A DNA stretch of 31,572 nucleotides from positions 1-31,572 of the forward strand of contig NW_005199925.1 of assembly GCF_000372725.1 (NCBI RefSeq). The letters run 5' to 3'. The DNA comes from Emiliania huxleyi CCMP1516. Its lineage: Eukaryota; Haptophyta; Isochrysidales; Noelaerhabdaceae. Shown one piece after another: positions 18,094 to 28,217 of the stretch (within the stretch, counting starts at the first letter, position 1; each line of letters begins with the position of its first letter). The translations under genes were made by a program, and so were the position numbers. The notes under the pieces were generated by a model, which was not told where the DNA came from, searched no databases, and was given only the letters and a program-made list of their open reading frames with translations.

Positions 18094-19507
18094 CGCGGCG
18101 GCGGCGGCATCTTTGCGAGGAGGAGCTCGTACGCCTCCTGGATGGCTTGGAAGCGCTGCGCGGCTGCGGCGCGGTCGTCGTCGGCGGCCGAGGGCGGCAG
18201 CTTGTCAGGGTGCGTGGCGAGGGCGGCCTTGCGGTGCGCCGCCTTGAGCTCGGCGAGCGAGACGAAGCCTACTCGCAGCGGGAGGCGTGAAGAGACGCCC
18301 CCCGCAGCACCCGCCCCTCTCGAGCTTGGGCAGAGCCAGAGCTGAGCCCCAGCAGCAACCGCGCCTCGCGGGCCGCGGAGGAGGGGTCCGAGTCCGGGTG
18401 CAGCAGCCCTCCCCCGCCGCCGCAGAACCAGAGGCGCGGCAGGCCCGTCGAGCGGAGCACGCCTCCGCACAGCTCCTCCCTCGCGCCGCTGAAGTCGCCC
18501 GCCCCAGCCTTGACCGAGGCGGACCTCAGCCCATCCACGAGCGGCAGCCGACCAGCGGCCGCACCGACAGCGACCGCCGCCGCGGCAGCAGCGAACAGCG
18601 CGTACCGGACCGGACCGCGCCTCCTCCGCGAGGCGGGCGCGCGCCGGGCCGTCGCCGAGCACGCCGCCACCGCGGCTGTGGCGGGCAGCAGCGAGTACCG
18701 GATCGCGACGGGGACAGCGGTGCCGGCGAGGGAGTGGTAGAGGCGGGGCGAGGCGGTGAAGAGGAAAGGGCCGACCAGCGTCAGCAGCGCGCGCACGTGC
18801 AGCGCGGCGGCGATGGCGGCCACGCCGGCTGCTACGACCGCGGCCCGGAGCGGCACGCTGCGCGGGTGGCGGTCGAAGACAGCCCACGCGCCGAGCCCGC
18901 CGCCGAGGGCCTGCGCAGCGGTGCGCGGGTCGAGCAGCGCCACACCGAGCGGAGACAGCTGCCAGCTGAAGCCCAGCCCGCAGGCTGCCGGCGGCACCAG
19001 CGCGCTGAGCACCGTCGCGCTCCAGGCGGCCGCGACGAGAGCCGCCAGCCGCAGCGACGAGGGCGGCGGCAGCAGCTTGGAGGCGACAGCGCCGCTGCCG
19101 TCCACGAAGACTGGTGGCGCGTCGGCCGTATCCGTGGGGGTGGGCGCGGCCTTGGCGTCCGGCGTGGGTCGCCCGCCATGCTCGCGGTAGAGCTTCTCGT
19201 ACACCTCGAGCGGCGAGTCGGCCGGCGGCAGCGGCGCGTGCGTGCAGCGGAGGAGCCAGGCGCGATACTCGGAGACAGTCTGCGGTGCGCTTGGCGCCGA
19301 CCGGCTAGGGCCGTGCTGCCTCAGCCCTCGCACCGTACTCCCGACAGCGTGGAAGGCGTCGCGAACGACACAGTTCCAGCAGAGCAGCACGAGGAGGCCA
19401 AAGAAGATCGGGCCCTTGAGCCCGCAGAGCACCGCGACGAGAAGCAGCACCAACGGCCCGAACCCAATCTCGCGCGCCTTGTTGATCGCGCGAGCCTGGA
19501 ACGACAT
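18018..19507 (-). CDS. Membrane J-domain protein with C-terminal RDEL, 2 exons
   Basis: The product is a J-domain co-chaperone, expected to stimulate an Hsp70 ATPase. Exons are 19507-18337 and 18268-18018, about 473 aa. The N-terminus has two hydrophobic segments (FGPLVLLLVAVLCGL and IFFGLLVLLCWNCVV). The middle contains several more hydrophobic Ala-rich stretches. The C-terminal J domain spans LLLGLSSG, ELKAAHRKAALATHPDK and FQAIQEAYELLLA, with the essential HPD intact. A Pro tract, an acidic run (DEEEED) and the ending DSRDEL follow. RDEL resembles the KDEL/HDEL retrieval signal of ER-lumenal proteins; if used, the J domain faces the ER lumen and the partner would be BiP. The intron needs a GC donor; either of two donors 6 nt apart (18342 or 18336) keeps frame. 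Confidence 0.8.
18061..18090. repeat. (GGC)10 microsatellite in the J-protein gene
   Basis: Ten GGC units on the plus strand encode the proline tract near the C-terminus of the minus-strand J-protein. Length variation would change the linker before the acidic tail. Confidence 0.85.
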
Positions 19508-19679
19508 TTTGGCTGTACTTGGACGAGTCGGTCAATGCTTCTTTCTCGCTTTACCTTTGCCGAACCTCGGGACGCAGATGTGTACGCCTACTCAGGGTGT
19601 GTGGCAGCCAGCTGGCTGTGTGTCTTGTGAGCCTGTTTGTGTCTGTGTGTCGCTCGTGCGTGTCGTCATCATCTGTCTA

Positions 19680-19750
19680 GCGTCCACCCATACCGCGTTG
19701 GTGTCCAGTCCGAGCCTGGCTGTTCTTCACCTTTCTACCTACCTACCTAC
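19680..19750. repeat. Dispersed repeat, copy 2
   Basis: Positions 19680-19713 are identical to 2475-2508. TGTTCTTCACCTTTCTAC and a CTAC microsatellite follow. It ends just before the ATG of the AP2-like fragment. Confidence 0.8.
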
Positions 19751-19755
19751 GCAGA

Positions 19756-20076
19756 ATGGAAGCCCGCTCCGTTAACCGCCCTGAGGCGGCGGCGGCGGCG
19801 GCGGCGGCTCTGAGCGCACCGCCGATGGGTGAGGCGGAGGTGCGCGCAGCAGTGGAGGCGGAGAAGCTATCTCTGGTGCCGTCCACCAACAAGACGGGCT
19901 TCAAGAGCGTCTCGGAGCACCGCTTTGGTGTCCAGTCCGGGTTGTTTGTTCTTCACCTACCTAGAGAAAGAAAGAAAGAAAACAGACACGCCAAACGAGG
20001 GATGGGGAAGGGATGGGACGAGGACAGGGTCCCCACCTGCACGAGCAGGATCCGACCCGTCTTGCTTGTCTCTTGA
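19756..20076 (+). pseudogene. Fragment resembling the start of an AP2/ERF-like DNA-binding domain
   Basis: A 106-codon frame starts at ATG 19756 with an Ala run from a GGC repeat, then AEKLSLVPSTNKTGFKSVSEH. That last part looks like the first strands of AP2-like domains in algae (L-x-L-V-x-S-x-x-x-T-G-F-K-x-V). Just after this, at 19925-19960, the frame runs into copy 3 of the dispersed repeat, and the rest (RERKKENRHAKRG...) has no AP2 character. I therefore read it as a truncated or interrupted copy. An intron that would rescue the domain cannot be excluded. Confidence 0.4.
19925..19960. repeat. Dispersed repeat, copy 3 (partial)
   Basis: TTGGTGTCCAGTCCG (19925-19939) and GTTCTTCACCTAC (19948-19960) match the core end and tail of copies 1 and 2, separated by a variable spacer. 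Confidence 0.65.
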
Positions 20077-20273
20077 GACCCCTGAAGTGAGAAACACATC
20101 TTCATGCACCAAGCGCTTGAGACGGCAGCTGGACCGTCAGGCGCAGCAGGTACCGAGCGGCCTGCAACATCTCGACTGCCCGCCGCACGCTGCCCCGCTG
20201 CCGTCGCAGCGACGCAGCGTCGCACCTGTGCAATGGTTCGGTAGTAGGTCTAGAGGGTCGCTCTACAACACTT

Positions 20274-20549
20274 ATGTCTTGAAGGTCAAATACTGGAAGC
20301 CCATATAAGGCACCTAACACTCCCCCGCAGTATCGCACCTCTTGAGCGACACTACGTTTCCGCAGCTGGGGATTCTCCGGGTACCCCTCTTTGTACCCGT
20401 GCTGGCCGGATTCCTCCTCCGAACAACTCAAGTTCGATCGGCCCCAGTCTCGAACTGGGCAACTGGCAGCCACTATCTCACCGGAGGTACCATGTCCGAG
20501 GAGGCCACCGGCCAAAAGCGCATGTCTTGAAGGTCCGATACTGGAAGCC
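20274..20549 (+). repeat. 28-bp direct repeat pair, 248 bp apart
   Basis: 20274-20301 and 20522-20549 differ at 2 of 28 positions. Flanking sequence is not shared. Confidence 0.7.
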
Positions 20550-20719
20550 ATAATGTTGGGTCGGGGCACTTCTTCTTTTTGACCGCGCAAGACATAAGGG
20601 AGGGTGGCTAAGGGCTCTGCCCGCAAGGCGCCCGCGTCGCAGACGCGGTACCATTGGCAACTCATGACATACCCCCACACGAAAAAATAATTAAAACTCG
20701 TGCAATCGTGGGATTTTTT

Positions 20720-20778
20720 AGTGTATGTAGCTCTTACGAACATACCCGAGGGTGAACTGCTGACAGGGTTTGCGATGA
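20720..20778 (+). repeat. 59-bp dispersed module, copy B
   Basis: Ungapped match (52 of 59) to 10121-10179. It is preceded by GATTTTTT and then an AG that would serve as an acceptor. Confidence 0.75.
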
Positions 20779-21051
20779 TTTTCGTTCGGCGACGCAAACT
20801 TCTCGTCCCGCGGAACAAGTTTCAAAACGGCGCGCCCGGGCATGCAGAAAGGATGCGTCCCTGATCCGTCCGTTCGGGGGGACGACCGCGACGGCTTTTT
20901 GCGCCCCCCAGCCTGCGCCACTGCAAAGAGCGAGGGCCCGGCACGGCGCCCTACTGCTGGTACCTGCAGATTTCCGGCGAGCCGACCTGGGACCAGGAGT
21001 ATACGTCATTCAATAAAATGAAGAAAAAGTCGGGCGGCTGGACAGGCGGGA

Positions 21052-22296
21052 ATGAACGACGCGCAGGCCCGGCGCGAGAGCGCGCAGCAGCAGGAGACGG
21101 ATCGCCAAGGCCACCGTGACAGCTATCGTGATGCAGCTGCTGCTAGTCGTGCTGCCACCACCGCGGCTTCCACGGCGCTGTTGCCCCACGAAGAGGCGCA
21201 GGCTTCGATCCTCGAGTCAGGCGCAGGCGCAATGGCGGCAACTCTGTTGGGAGCAGTGGGCGCCGATGGGCTCGTTCCCTTTAAGCCGATGGTGTTGGGC
21301 TTTGAGCGGCGCCGACATGAGCAGCTGCAGATGTGCCCGCAACTCTGGGGGGTGGCGTATAAATTGGCGGGGGAGGACGGTGCACGTATGATTGTTGACA
21401 GCCCTGAATGGTTGCCGGATTGCCGGCTCATGCACTTGTGCGACGGACGTGGCGAGGCAGATGCAAGGGACGCAGCAGCTCTGCCTTCATTGCCGCGTTT
21501 GCCATCCATCAGCCTACCTGTGCCACATCTCGAAGACGTCAAGAGCCGTTTTGAGTGAGGAAGATCCAGCGGGATCATGTACGACGCAGAGGCGGAGGCG
21601 GCACGCCAGGATTGGGACGGCGAGCATGGCAAAGCAGAGCCCTTCTATGCTGTGTGGAACGGCCCCAAGCTTGACTGGCCAGCGTACCTCACAGCTGAAG
21701 TCTTCGAGGGCGACCCGTCAAGGTGGCTAGAGATTCAGGTGCAGTTGTCAGCAGAGGATGATGCAAGCGGACTCTCTCGAGAATGGAACTGGCTTCGCTC
21801 GCGGTGGGATGACACAAAGGCATTGACCAGCGACAAACTCCGAATCCAATTCAATCTTTGCAGATTCACGGTTGCAAATGCACGGGCGCCGGCTGTGGTG
21901 GCGTTCCGTCTTCTACGCCCCACCTGGCTTTGCAAAGGAGTCTGACTTGCGACACACGTCGAGTGCAATCTGGCCCTCATTTCCCACATGCAGCTGGCAG
22001 GCCTCGGCGAGCGGCGATTCGACAAAGAGCGGGCACGGTACCTCGGCAACGAGCTCAACCTCGTCGGCGGCATGCCCCTCGAGCGACAGCGTGCCTACCG
22101 TGGCCGCTCATTCCTCTCTACAGTGCATGGAGTGTGTGCGAGTGTGAGGAGTGAGGATTGGTGTCCCATTAACATTATGACTTACTTACCTCTTGTGACT
22201 AGTGAGTGCTTCTTTGCGGCGCCGCCGCGCCGCCCGCGCGCCACCCCTTTTGCGCAGCAACACCTTAAACTTCATCAAATTCGGGTCGGAGCGTAG
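21052..22296 (+). pseudogene. Unknown protein frame interrupted by two TGA codons
   Basis: Three open stretches lie in one and the same frame: 21052-21555, 21559-21942 (first ATG 21577) and 21946-22296 (first ATG 21988). They are separated only by TGA at 21556-21558 and TGA at 21943-21945. No TAA or TAG occurs and no shift of frame is needed. Readable parts include HEQLQMCPQLWGVAYKLAGE, EPFYAVWNGPKLDWPAYL and NLVGGMPLERQRAYRGRSFL. I recognise no family. Both TGAs could come from CGA by C-to-T change at CpG, giving a young pseudogene. Alternatives are a short in-frame intron around the second stop (GGA|GTCTGA to CATGCAG, 54 nt) or TGA read as selenocysteine. Confidence 0.45.
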
Positions 22297-22489
22297 CGGA
22301 GTGGGACCCGAGTTTGAAAAAGGCGACGGACGCTTGCGTCCTAGCCTCCAACAACGCCTCCCCGGCGGCGCAGAGGGGCCCCCGGAGGGATGCACAACCG
22401 CTCCCCTCGCCACCTCGCCACGCCGCTTGCGGCCGGCCCTATTCCACGCTCGCGGGGGCTACTCGGTTTCTAATTCTTCTTCCTTGTGT

Positions 22490-22554
22490 GGACTGCTCGG
22501 CGGCGAGCCGCCGCCCTCTTTGGACTGCTCCGGCGGCGAGCCGCCGCCCTCTTT
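22490..22554 (+). repeat. Tandem 32/33-bp repeat with internal palindrome
   Basis: 22490-22521 and 22522-22554 are identical except for one extra C. Each contains GGCGGCGAGCCGCCG, a self-complementary stem. It lies just before the presumed myosin start. Confidence 0.85.
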
Positions 22555-22571
22555 CCTGCGCTCACCTCTTG

Positions 22572-25500
22572 ATGCCCTCCCTCAGCGCTGGGAGCAACGC
22601 TCTGTCCTCAGCAAAGGACGAGGTGGAGGCCTACGACGCACTGGCCGCTCGGTACAACGAGGACGAGATCTACACTTCGATTGGGCCTGTGCTCCTCGCC
22701 GTCAATCCGTATGCTCCGGTGGCAGCTTGCGACCAGCGCTGCCTGGCCGAGCTCGCGGCGCTGAATGCCGGTGCTCGCACAGCACTGGCACTACCCTGCA
22801 GCATAGCATAGCATCTATCCGCTCAATAGCATCTGCCGCTCAGCCTGTTCACCGTCTCTCCCGCACAGGTGGCGCTGCCGTGAGCGACCTGCCGGCTCAC
22901 ATCTTCCGCGTCGCCCTCGAGGCCTACGACGGGCTGGTCGACGGGCCTCAAGCCATTCTCGTGAGCGGCGAGTCGGGCGCCGGCAAGACGGAGACGACCA
23001 AGCTCGCGCTCTCTTCGCTTGTGCGGCTCGCCGCCTCGGCGGCGATGTCCTCGGCTGCGGCCGCCGCTGCGGGGATCATCGCCGGGCGGGTGCTCGAGGC
23101 GGGGCTGCTACTCGAGGCGTTTGGCAACGCGCGCACCGTACGCAACTCGAACTCGTCTCGCTTCGGCAAGTGGCAGACCCTCCACTTCAGCGCGTCCGGC
23201 CGCGTCGCCGGCTGCTCGATCGCGCACTTCCTGCTCGAGACCTCTCGCGTCTCGTCGCACCCTGCGGGCGAGCGCAACTACCACATCTTCTACCAGCTGC
23301 TCGGGGGCGCCTCGGCCAAGCAGCGCGCCGCCTGGCGCCTCAAGCCGCAGGCGGAGGCGCACGCCTATGCGCGCTGGACCCCGGCCGAGCCGCCTCTGAA
23401 GCAGCAGCGAGGCGCGATGGCGAAAGAGGCGACGCCACAGGCGGAGGCGTACGTCGGAGGGAAGGACGACGCCGCCGGGTGGGTGGAGACGTGCTCGCGG
23501 CTCACCGCGCTCGGCTTCAGCGACGCGCAGCGCGAGGCGGCCTTCACCGTCCTCGCCGCCGTCCTCGCGCTCGGTGATGTCTCCTTCAAGGAGGGAGGGC
23601 GAGGCCGCGGAGGCAGCGACGCCGCCGCGCCGGCGGAGCCCGCGGCGGCCGACGGCGCAGCGAGCCTGCTCGGCGTGCGGAGTAGCGCGCTCGTGCTCGC
23701 CCTCACCACGCGGAGGGTGGTGGCGGGCGGGGAGGCTGTCACCGTCCACCTCGACACAGCCGCCGCCGCAGCCGCGCGCGACGACCTCGCGCGGCGCGTC
23801 TACTCGGCGCTGTGGAGCCACGTGCTGGGGCGCGTGAACGAGGCGCTCGGCGGCGGCGGCGGCGAGGCGCGCACGATCGGGCTGCTCGACGTCTTCGGCT
23901 TCGAGTCGTTTGAGCGGAACGGCTTCGAGCAGCTGTGCATCAACTATGCAAACGAGGTGCTGCAAGGCTGGTTCATGGACGCGCTCATCAAGCGCGAGCA
24001 GGCCGAGTACGCGCGCGAGGGCGTGGTCTGCGACCACATCGAGTACCCGTCCAACGCCGAGCAGGTCTCCATGCTGGGCGGCAAGGGCGGCATCTTCGCC
24101 CTCCTTGACGAGGAGTGCCGCATCCCGCGAGGCTCGGACGAGGCGCTCGTGGAAAAGATGCACGCCGTCTTCGAAAAGTCGAGGCCGGGCCTCTACTCGC
24201 GCGCCCGCTTCGGCGCCGGCGCGGCGGGCGCGGCCCTGGCGGCTGAGGTCGGGCCGGAGACCCTCTTCTGCGTGCGGCACTACGCGGAGGAGGTGCAGTA
24301 CACCGCGCGCGGCTGGCTCGACAAGAACCGCTCCGCCGTCCGGCACGAGGCGACGCCGCTGCTCGCGCTCCGACTGCCCGCAACCTCCGTGGAAGCTTCT
24401 TGGAGCCTTCCTGTAGGTGACGGAGCTGCTCGCCGGCTCCGACTACCCGCTCCTCTCCCTCCCCTCCGGCGCCGCCCTCGAGGCGCCGCCCCTTTCCACC
24501 GGCCAGTCTTCACGCGCGCCCTCCGTCTCTGGCGTCTTCCGCGAGTCGCTCCGCTCGCTCGGCGCAGCGCTGCTCGTGACGCAGCAGCACTTTGTCCGCT
24601 GCATCAAGCCAAACTCCACCAAGACGCCCCACTCCCTCGACGCCGCCTACGTCCAGCGGCAGCTGCGCTACCTCGGCGTGGGCGCCGTCCTCGAGATCGG
24701 GCGCGCGGGCTACCAGGTCAAGCTGCCGTATGCCTCCTTCCTCGGCCGCTACCGCTGCGTCGTCTTCGACCAGCCCGGTCTGCTCGACGGGCCGCCGCGG
24801 GAGGCGAGGCTCTAGCCGAGAATCGCCGAGGTTGTACTCATCGGCCCACCTCGGGAGGCGCACGCCCCTGACTGTCCCTGACACGTCCTTGTCACATCCC
24901 TCAGGCGGCGGAGCGGCTGCTGCGGGCGGCGGCCGGCAAACTGGACGGCAACCCGGACTGGCTCGCCAGCCGCGAGGCGCAGCTAGGCACGTCCAAGCTC
25001 TTCATGCGCCCCGCGGTCGCCGCCGCTCTCGACGTCCCTCGCCTCGCCGCGCGCCGCAGAGCCGCCGTCGCAGTGCAGGCAGTCGCGCGCGCGCGGCTCG
25101 GCAGACGCATCGCCGCTCTCCTCCGCACGCACAGGCCCGCGCTCGACGCGGCAACCGCCGCGCTCGCCGCCGACGGAGCCCCGCGGCCGCTCTTCGAGGC
25201 CGAGTCCAGCCTCGACCGTGCGAGTAAGGGGCTCCGCCAGGCGCAGCGCGGCTTCGCGGCGGCGAGGCTGCCGGCGGCGCTCGAGGTTCCTCCGCTGCCC
25301 CGGATGAGGGAGCGGCTCGAGGCGGTCGGCGCGGAGGTGAGCGCGCTCGAGCGCGGGCTCTCCGCGGAGAAGCGCGCGCTGCGCGCCCTCGAGCTCGAGG
25401 TGCAAAAGGCGGAGGCGGACAAGCTCCTCTTCGCGACGGCCGAGGCGCGCGCGGCGCTCAAGCGCGCATCGGACGACATGGGCTCGCTCGCCTCGTCGCT

Positions 25501-27892
25501 CGGCTCCGACTACGAGGGCGAGCACCACTCTCCGCGCCTCGCGGCCTTCCACGAGCTCAAGAGCGCCCTCGCCGACGCCACCGACGCCGCGTGCGGCCTC
25601 ACCTGCGAGCTCATCGCCGCGCTCGGCGCGGCGCAGGGGCTGGTCGACGAGCGGTTTGGGACGATGCTCTCAGAGTGGGAGGAGCGGATGGCGCTCGAGC
25701 GCGCCGCGAAGGAGGGGGCGCGGCTCGAGGTTGCCGCGGCGGAGGAGGAGTGGCTGTGCGGGCAGGCCGATTCGGGCGCCATCGAGCAGCGCAAGGTTGC
25801 CTTTCGCAACGCCCTCGACCCGCGCTCGCTCGTGCCGCGGCCGCTGCGCGGCTTCTCCGAGACGGCGACCGGCATCGCCTTCGACGACGCCAACGCGGTG
25901 CGGAAGCTGACGCGCGGAGGAGTCTCCGCCGCTGCGGCCTGAGAGGCGGGAGGGGCGAGCGCGCACTCCGCCGCCGTTGTCTCCCCCGTAGGTCTTGAGA
26001 TGACGCGCCACCGCCTGCGCGTCGGCGACGTCATTCTCGCGGTGGACGGGGAGAGACTCAAGGGGCGCCGGCCGGCGGAGGTCATGGAGGCGCTGCAGCG
26101 AGAGTCGTACGAGCTGCTCGTCGCCACGCCCCCACCGACCGACGAGGACGAGGCCACCGGCCGGGTCGTCAGCTTGCCCCAGGGCGACATCCACGGCTGG
26201 CTCGAGGTGACGCCGGCGCGGATCCGCGCAGGCCGGCTCGCGGGTACGGCGCCTCCCTTCCGCGCGTGGGTGGTGGTGGCGGATGGCGACGTGTCGTTCT
26301 ACGAGGAGGAGGAGGTCAAGCGCGCGTCAAAGCTGCGCGTCGACCCCGAGAAGCGCATCGCGCAGCCGCTGCTGGGCGCGGCGGCGCGGCCCGAGGGCCC
26401 TGCGGCGACGGAGGCGGAGAAGAAGGCGGAGAAGAAGGCGGAGAGGCTGCGGGGGATGCGTGCGCGCGCCATCGCGAGCTATGACGAGGAGGACGAGGAC
26501 TCGAGTCGGGAGGAGAACCGGGCCGCGAGCCCTGCCGCAAGCACCGGCGGGGGCAGCAGCCGCACCTCGCCCGTCGGGCTGCGAGCCGCCGGGCGGGCCG
26601 TCGTGGCGGCCAACGCCGTCGCAAAGAAGGCGGCGGCGGCCAACGTCGTCGAGGCGGCGGTGGCGCGCGGCGTGCGTCCTCTGAAGCTCAGCTGGCCAGG
26701 CAAGGTGGATGCGCCCGTCTACATCCTCGGCGCGTCGACAGGCGACGAGCGCGCCAAGTGGGTGGACGCGCTCGGCCGGGCGGCGGAGGAGGTTGCCGAG
26801 CGCACGCCCACGTGCGCCCCCCCCCGCCCGCCCGCCCCCCCGCCAAGGCTGCAGCATGAGCGGCGCATCCGTGCGAGTGTAGGTACGGCACTTTGGCCAA
26901 GCGCAAGGGGCGGCGGGGCGGGGCGGGGGGGGGCGTGCTCGCCCGGGCAGTGATGGGCAGCTGGTCCGACCGCTGGTTCGAGCTGCAGCCAAAGGGGTCG
27001 CGCGGCGACGAGACGGCAGACGAGCGTCGTGGGCCGGCCGCGCTGCTTGCCGTTGCGCTCACGGGTGTCTCTGTGCCCAGGCGCCCACCCTCGCCTACTA
27101 CGAGTCGGCGGACACGGCGCAGGCCGGCGGCCAGGCGGTCGCCAAGGGGCTCGTCGCCCTCAACAAGGACGCGCTGCTCGTGCCTGCCGCCGCGGGCGAC
27201 AAGGTGCACCCGCACGCCTTCTCCATCACGTCGCAGGCCGAGGAGGACGCTTCCCCGGTGACGACGCTGCTCGCCGCCGCCTCGGAGGAGGAGCGCACGC
27301 GGTGGGTGACTGCGATCGCGCGCGCCATTCGCTCCTGCCAGCCGCAGCCGGAGCGGACGGCCAAGTTCCAGCCAGCGTCCAAGGAGGAGGCGGTGCTGTA
27401 CCAAAAGTCGGCGCTGCAGCTGCGGCTGCTCCTCGAGTACATGAGCATCCCTGCTTCCCGCTTCCGTGGCGCCGAGGAGGACAAGCCGCGGCTGGTGGCG
27501 CTGGTGATGCAGGGGCGCGTCGCGCGCAAGATGGCGGCGGCGGCGGCGGACACGGCGGAGGCGGTGGAGGAGCGCGTGCGGCTCGAGCGGGAGGAGCGCG
27601 CGCGGCTCGAGGCGAGGACCATTGACGAGCTCTGGGCGCCGCTCGCCCGTGCCTCGAGGTCCGCCTTGGCGAGAGCTGCACCTCACTGTCTGCCCTTCCG
27701 GACCGGTAGGCACTGCTCGACTACATGGAGGTGGAGTACGACGAGGAGGAGGCCAAGGGCGAGCTGGTCGCCCGCATCGTCGCGCAAAAGACGCAGCTGA
27801 TGATGCGGCCTGAGACCCTCGCGCCACTCTCGGGGACGTCGCGCTCGAGCGACACGCGCATCACCCATGCCAACTTCGGCGCCACGTATTGA
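22572..27892 (+). CDS. Myosin heavy chain with IQ, PDZ, two PH domains and SAP-like tail
   Basis: The product is an actin-based motor of about 1590 aa. Likely exons are 22572-22770, 22869-24349, 24417-24803, 24905-25936, 26000-26811, 26883-27015, 27081-27635 and 27710-27892. The motor shows NEDEIYTSIGPVLLAVNPY, P-loop GESGAGKT (about 99), switch I NSSRFGKW (about 160), switch II DVFGFESF (about 407) and HFVRCIKPN. One IQ motif follows (VQAVARARLGR), then a helical charged tail, a PDZ domain (TGIAFDD, then LRVGDVILAVDG), a PH domain with a long basic/acidic insert (HGWLEV...RAWVVV...ERAKWVDAL) and a second PH (SDRWFEL, LAYYES, RTRWVTAI). Two SAP-like motifs close it (LLEYMSI...DKPRLV and LLDYMEV...AKGELV). 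The N-terminus is short, lacking an SH3-like part; an upstream exon may be missed. Most introns need GC donors. The junctions near 25937-25999, 26812-26882 and 27016-27080 are approximate. Confidence 0.85.
24350..24450 (+). repeat. Myosin intron 2 begins with a copy of exon 3
   Basis: Intron 24350-24416 opens GCGACGCCGCTGCTCGC, then GCTCCGACTGCCCGC. Exon 3 opens GTGACGGAGCTGCTCGCC, then GGCTCCGACTACCCGC. Over about 32 nt only a few substitutions and one short gap separate them. Confidence 0.85.
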
Positions 27893-28217
27893 TCAGTGGC
27901 GAGTGGGGCAGTGTCGATGAACATTCATTGTCGGTGCAAAATGCGCCTGTGCTCCTACTGTGCGGTGGTCTCGCGGCGCTCGCGGGCCCTGTCAGGAATT
28001 CCAAAGTCACAGCTAACACGACCTTTACGGAGCACACACGCCAGGTCCCAGGAGGAGTCCGCCGCGGATGCAACACGCCGCCACCGCCCTGCCTGATGTG
28101 GCAGGGTACCTGATGTGCCTGTATACCCGAACTAACTTTTCAGTTCCACGCAGTTCTCCTTTTCCGCGCGGCCGTCCCTCGAGCAAAGGCCGAACGCGCG
28201 AACAAGCGAACTTCAAC
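27893..28217. other. Intergenic region between myosin and PFK-2/FBPase-2
   Basis: It should hold the myosin 3' end and the PFK-2 gene promoter. The PFK-2 frame is open upstream to an ATG at 28068. I see no separate gene or strong repeat. Confidence 0.4.

Larger units (their letters stand above)
20077..21051. other. Repeat-bearing region without a recognisable gene
   Basis: The sequence is less GC-rich than its surroundings. It has a 28-bp direct repeat (20274-20301 and 20522-20549, 2 mismatches, core ATGTCTTGAAGGTC and ATACTGGAAGCC) and the 59-bp module copy B. A 238-codon minus-strand frame covers 20102-20818, but I find no domain in it. It may be the remains of a mobile element. Confidence 0.45.

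Noticed and set aside
18287..19630. 447-codon plus-strand frame across the J-protein gene
   Set aside because: Arg/Gly/Ala-rich antisense shadow; the minus strand has hydrophobic segments and an HPD-bearing J domain.
20443..20459. T-arm-like sequence (CCCAG, TTCGAGA, CTGGG) on the minus strand suggesting a tRNA
   Set aside because: The T arm is good, but no matching acceptor stem, D arm or anticodon arm can be found upstream, so I do not call a tRNA.
20102..20818. 238-codon minus-strand frame as a gene
   Set aside because: No domain, covers two repeats (28-bp pair and 59-bp module) and shows mixed composition; more likely repeat remains.
22771..22868. Strong duplication scar in myosin intron 1
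   Set aside because: Only short words are shared with exon 2; the intron instead has its own AGCATA/AGCATCT repeats.
23108..24346. 412-codon minus-strand frame inside the myosin motor exon
   Set aside because: It is antisense to a clear myosin motor; composition (Arg/Ala/Leu-rich) is typical of the shadow of a GC-rich gene.
26688..27827. 379-codon minus-strand frame over the PH-domain exons
   Set aside because: Antisense shadow of the myosin tail with no domain of its own.
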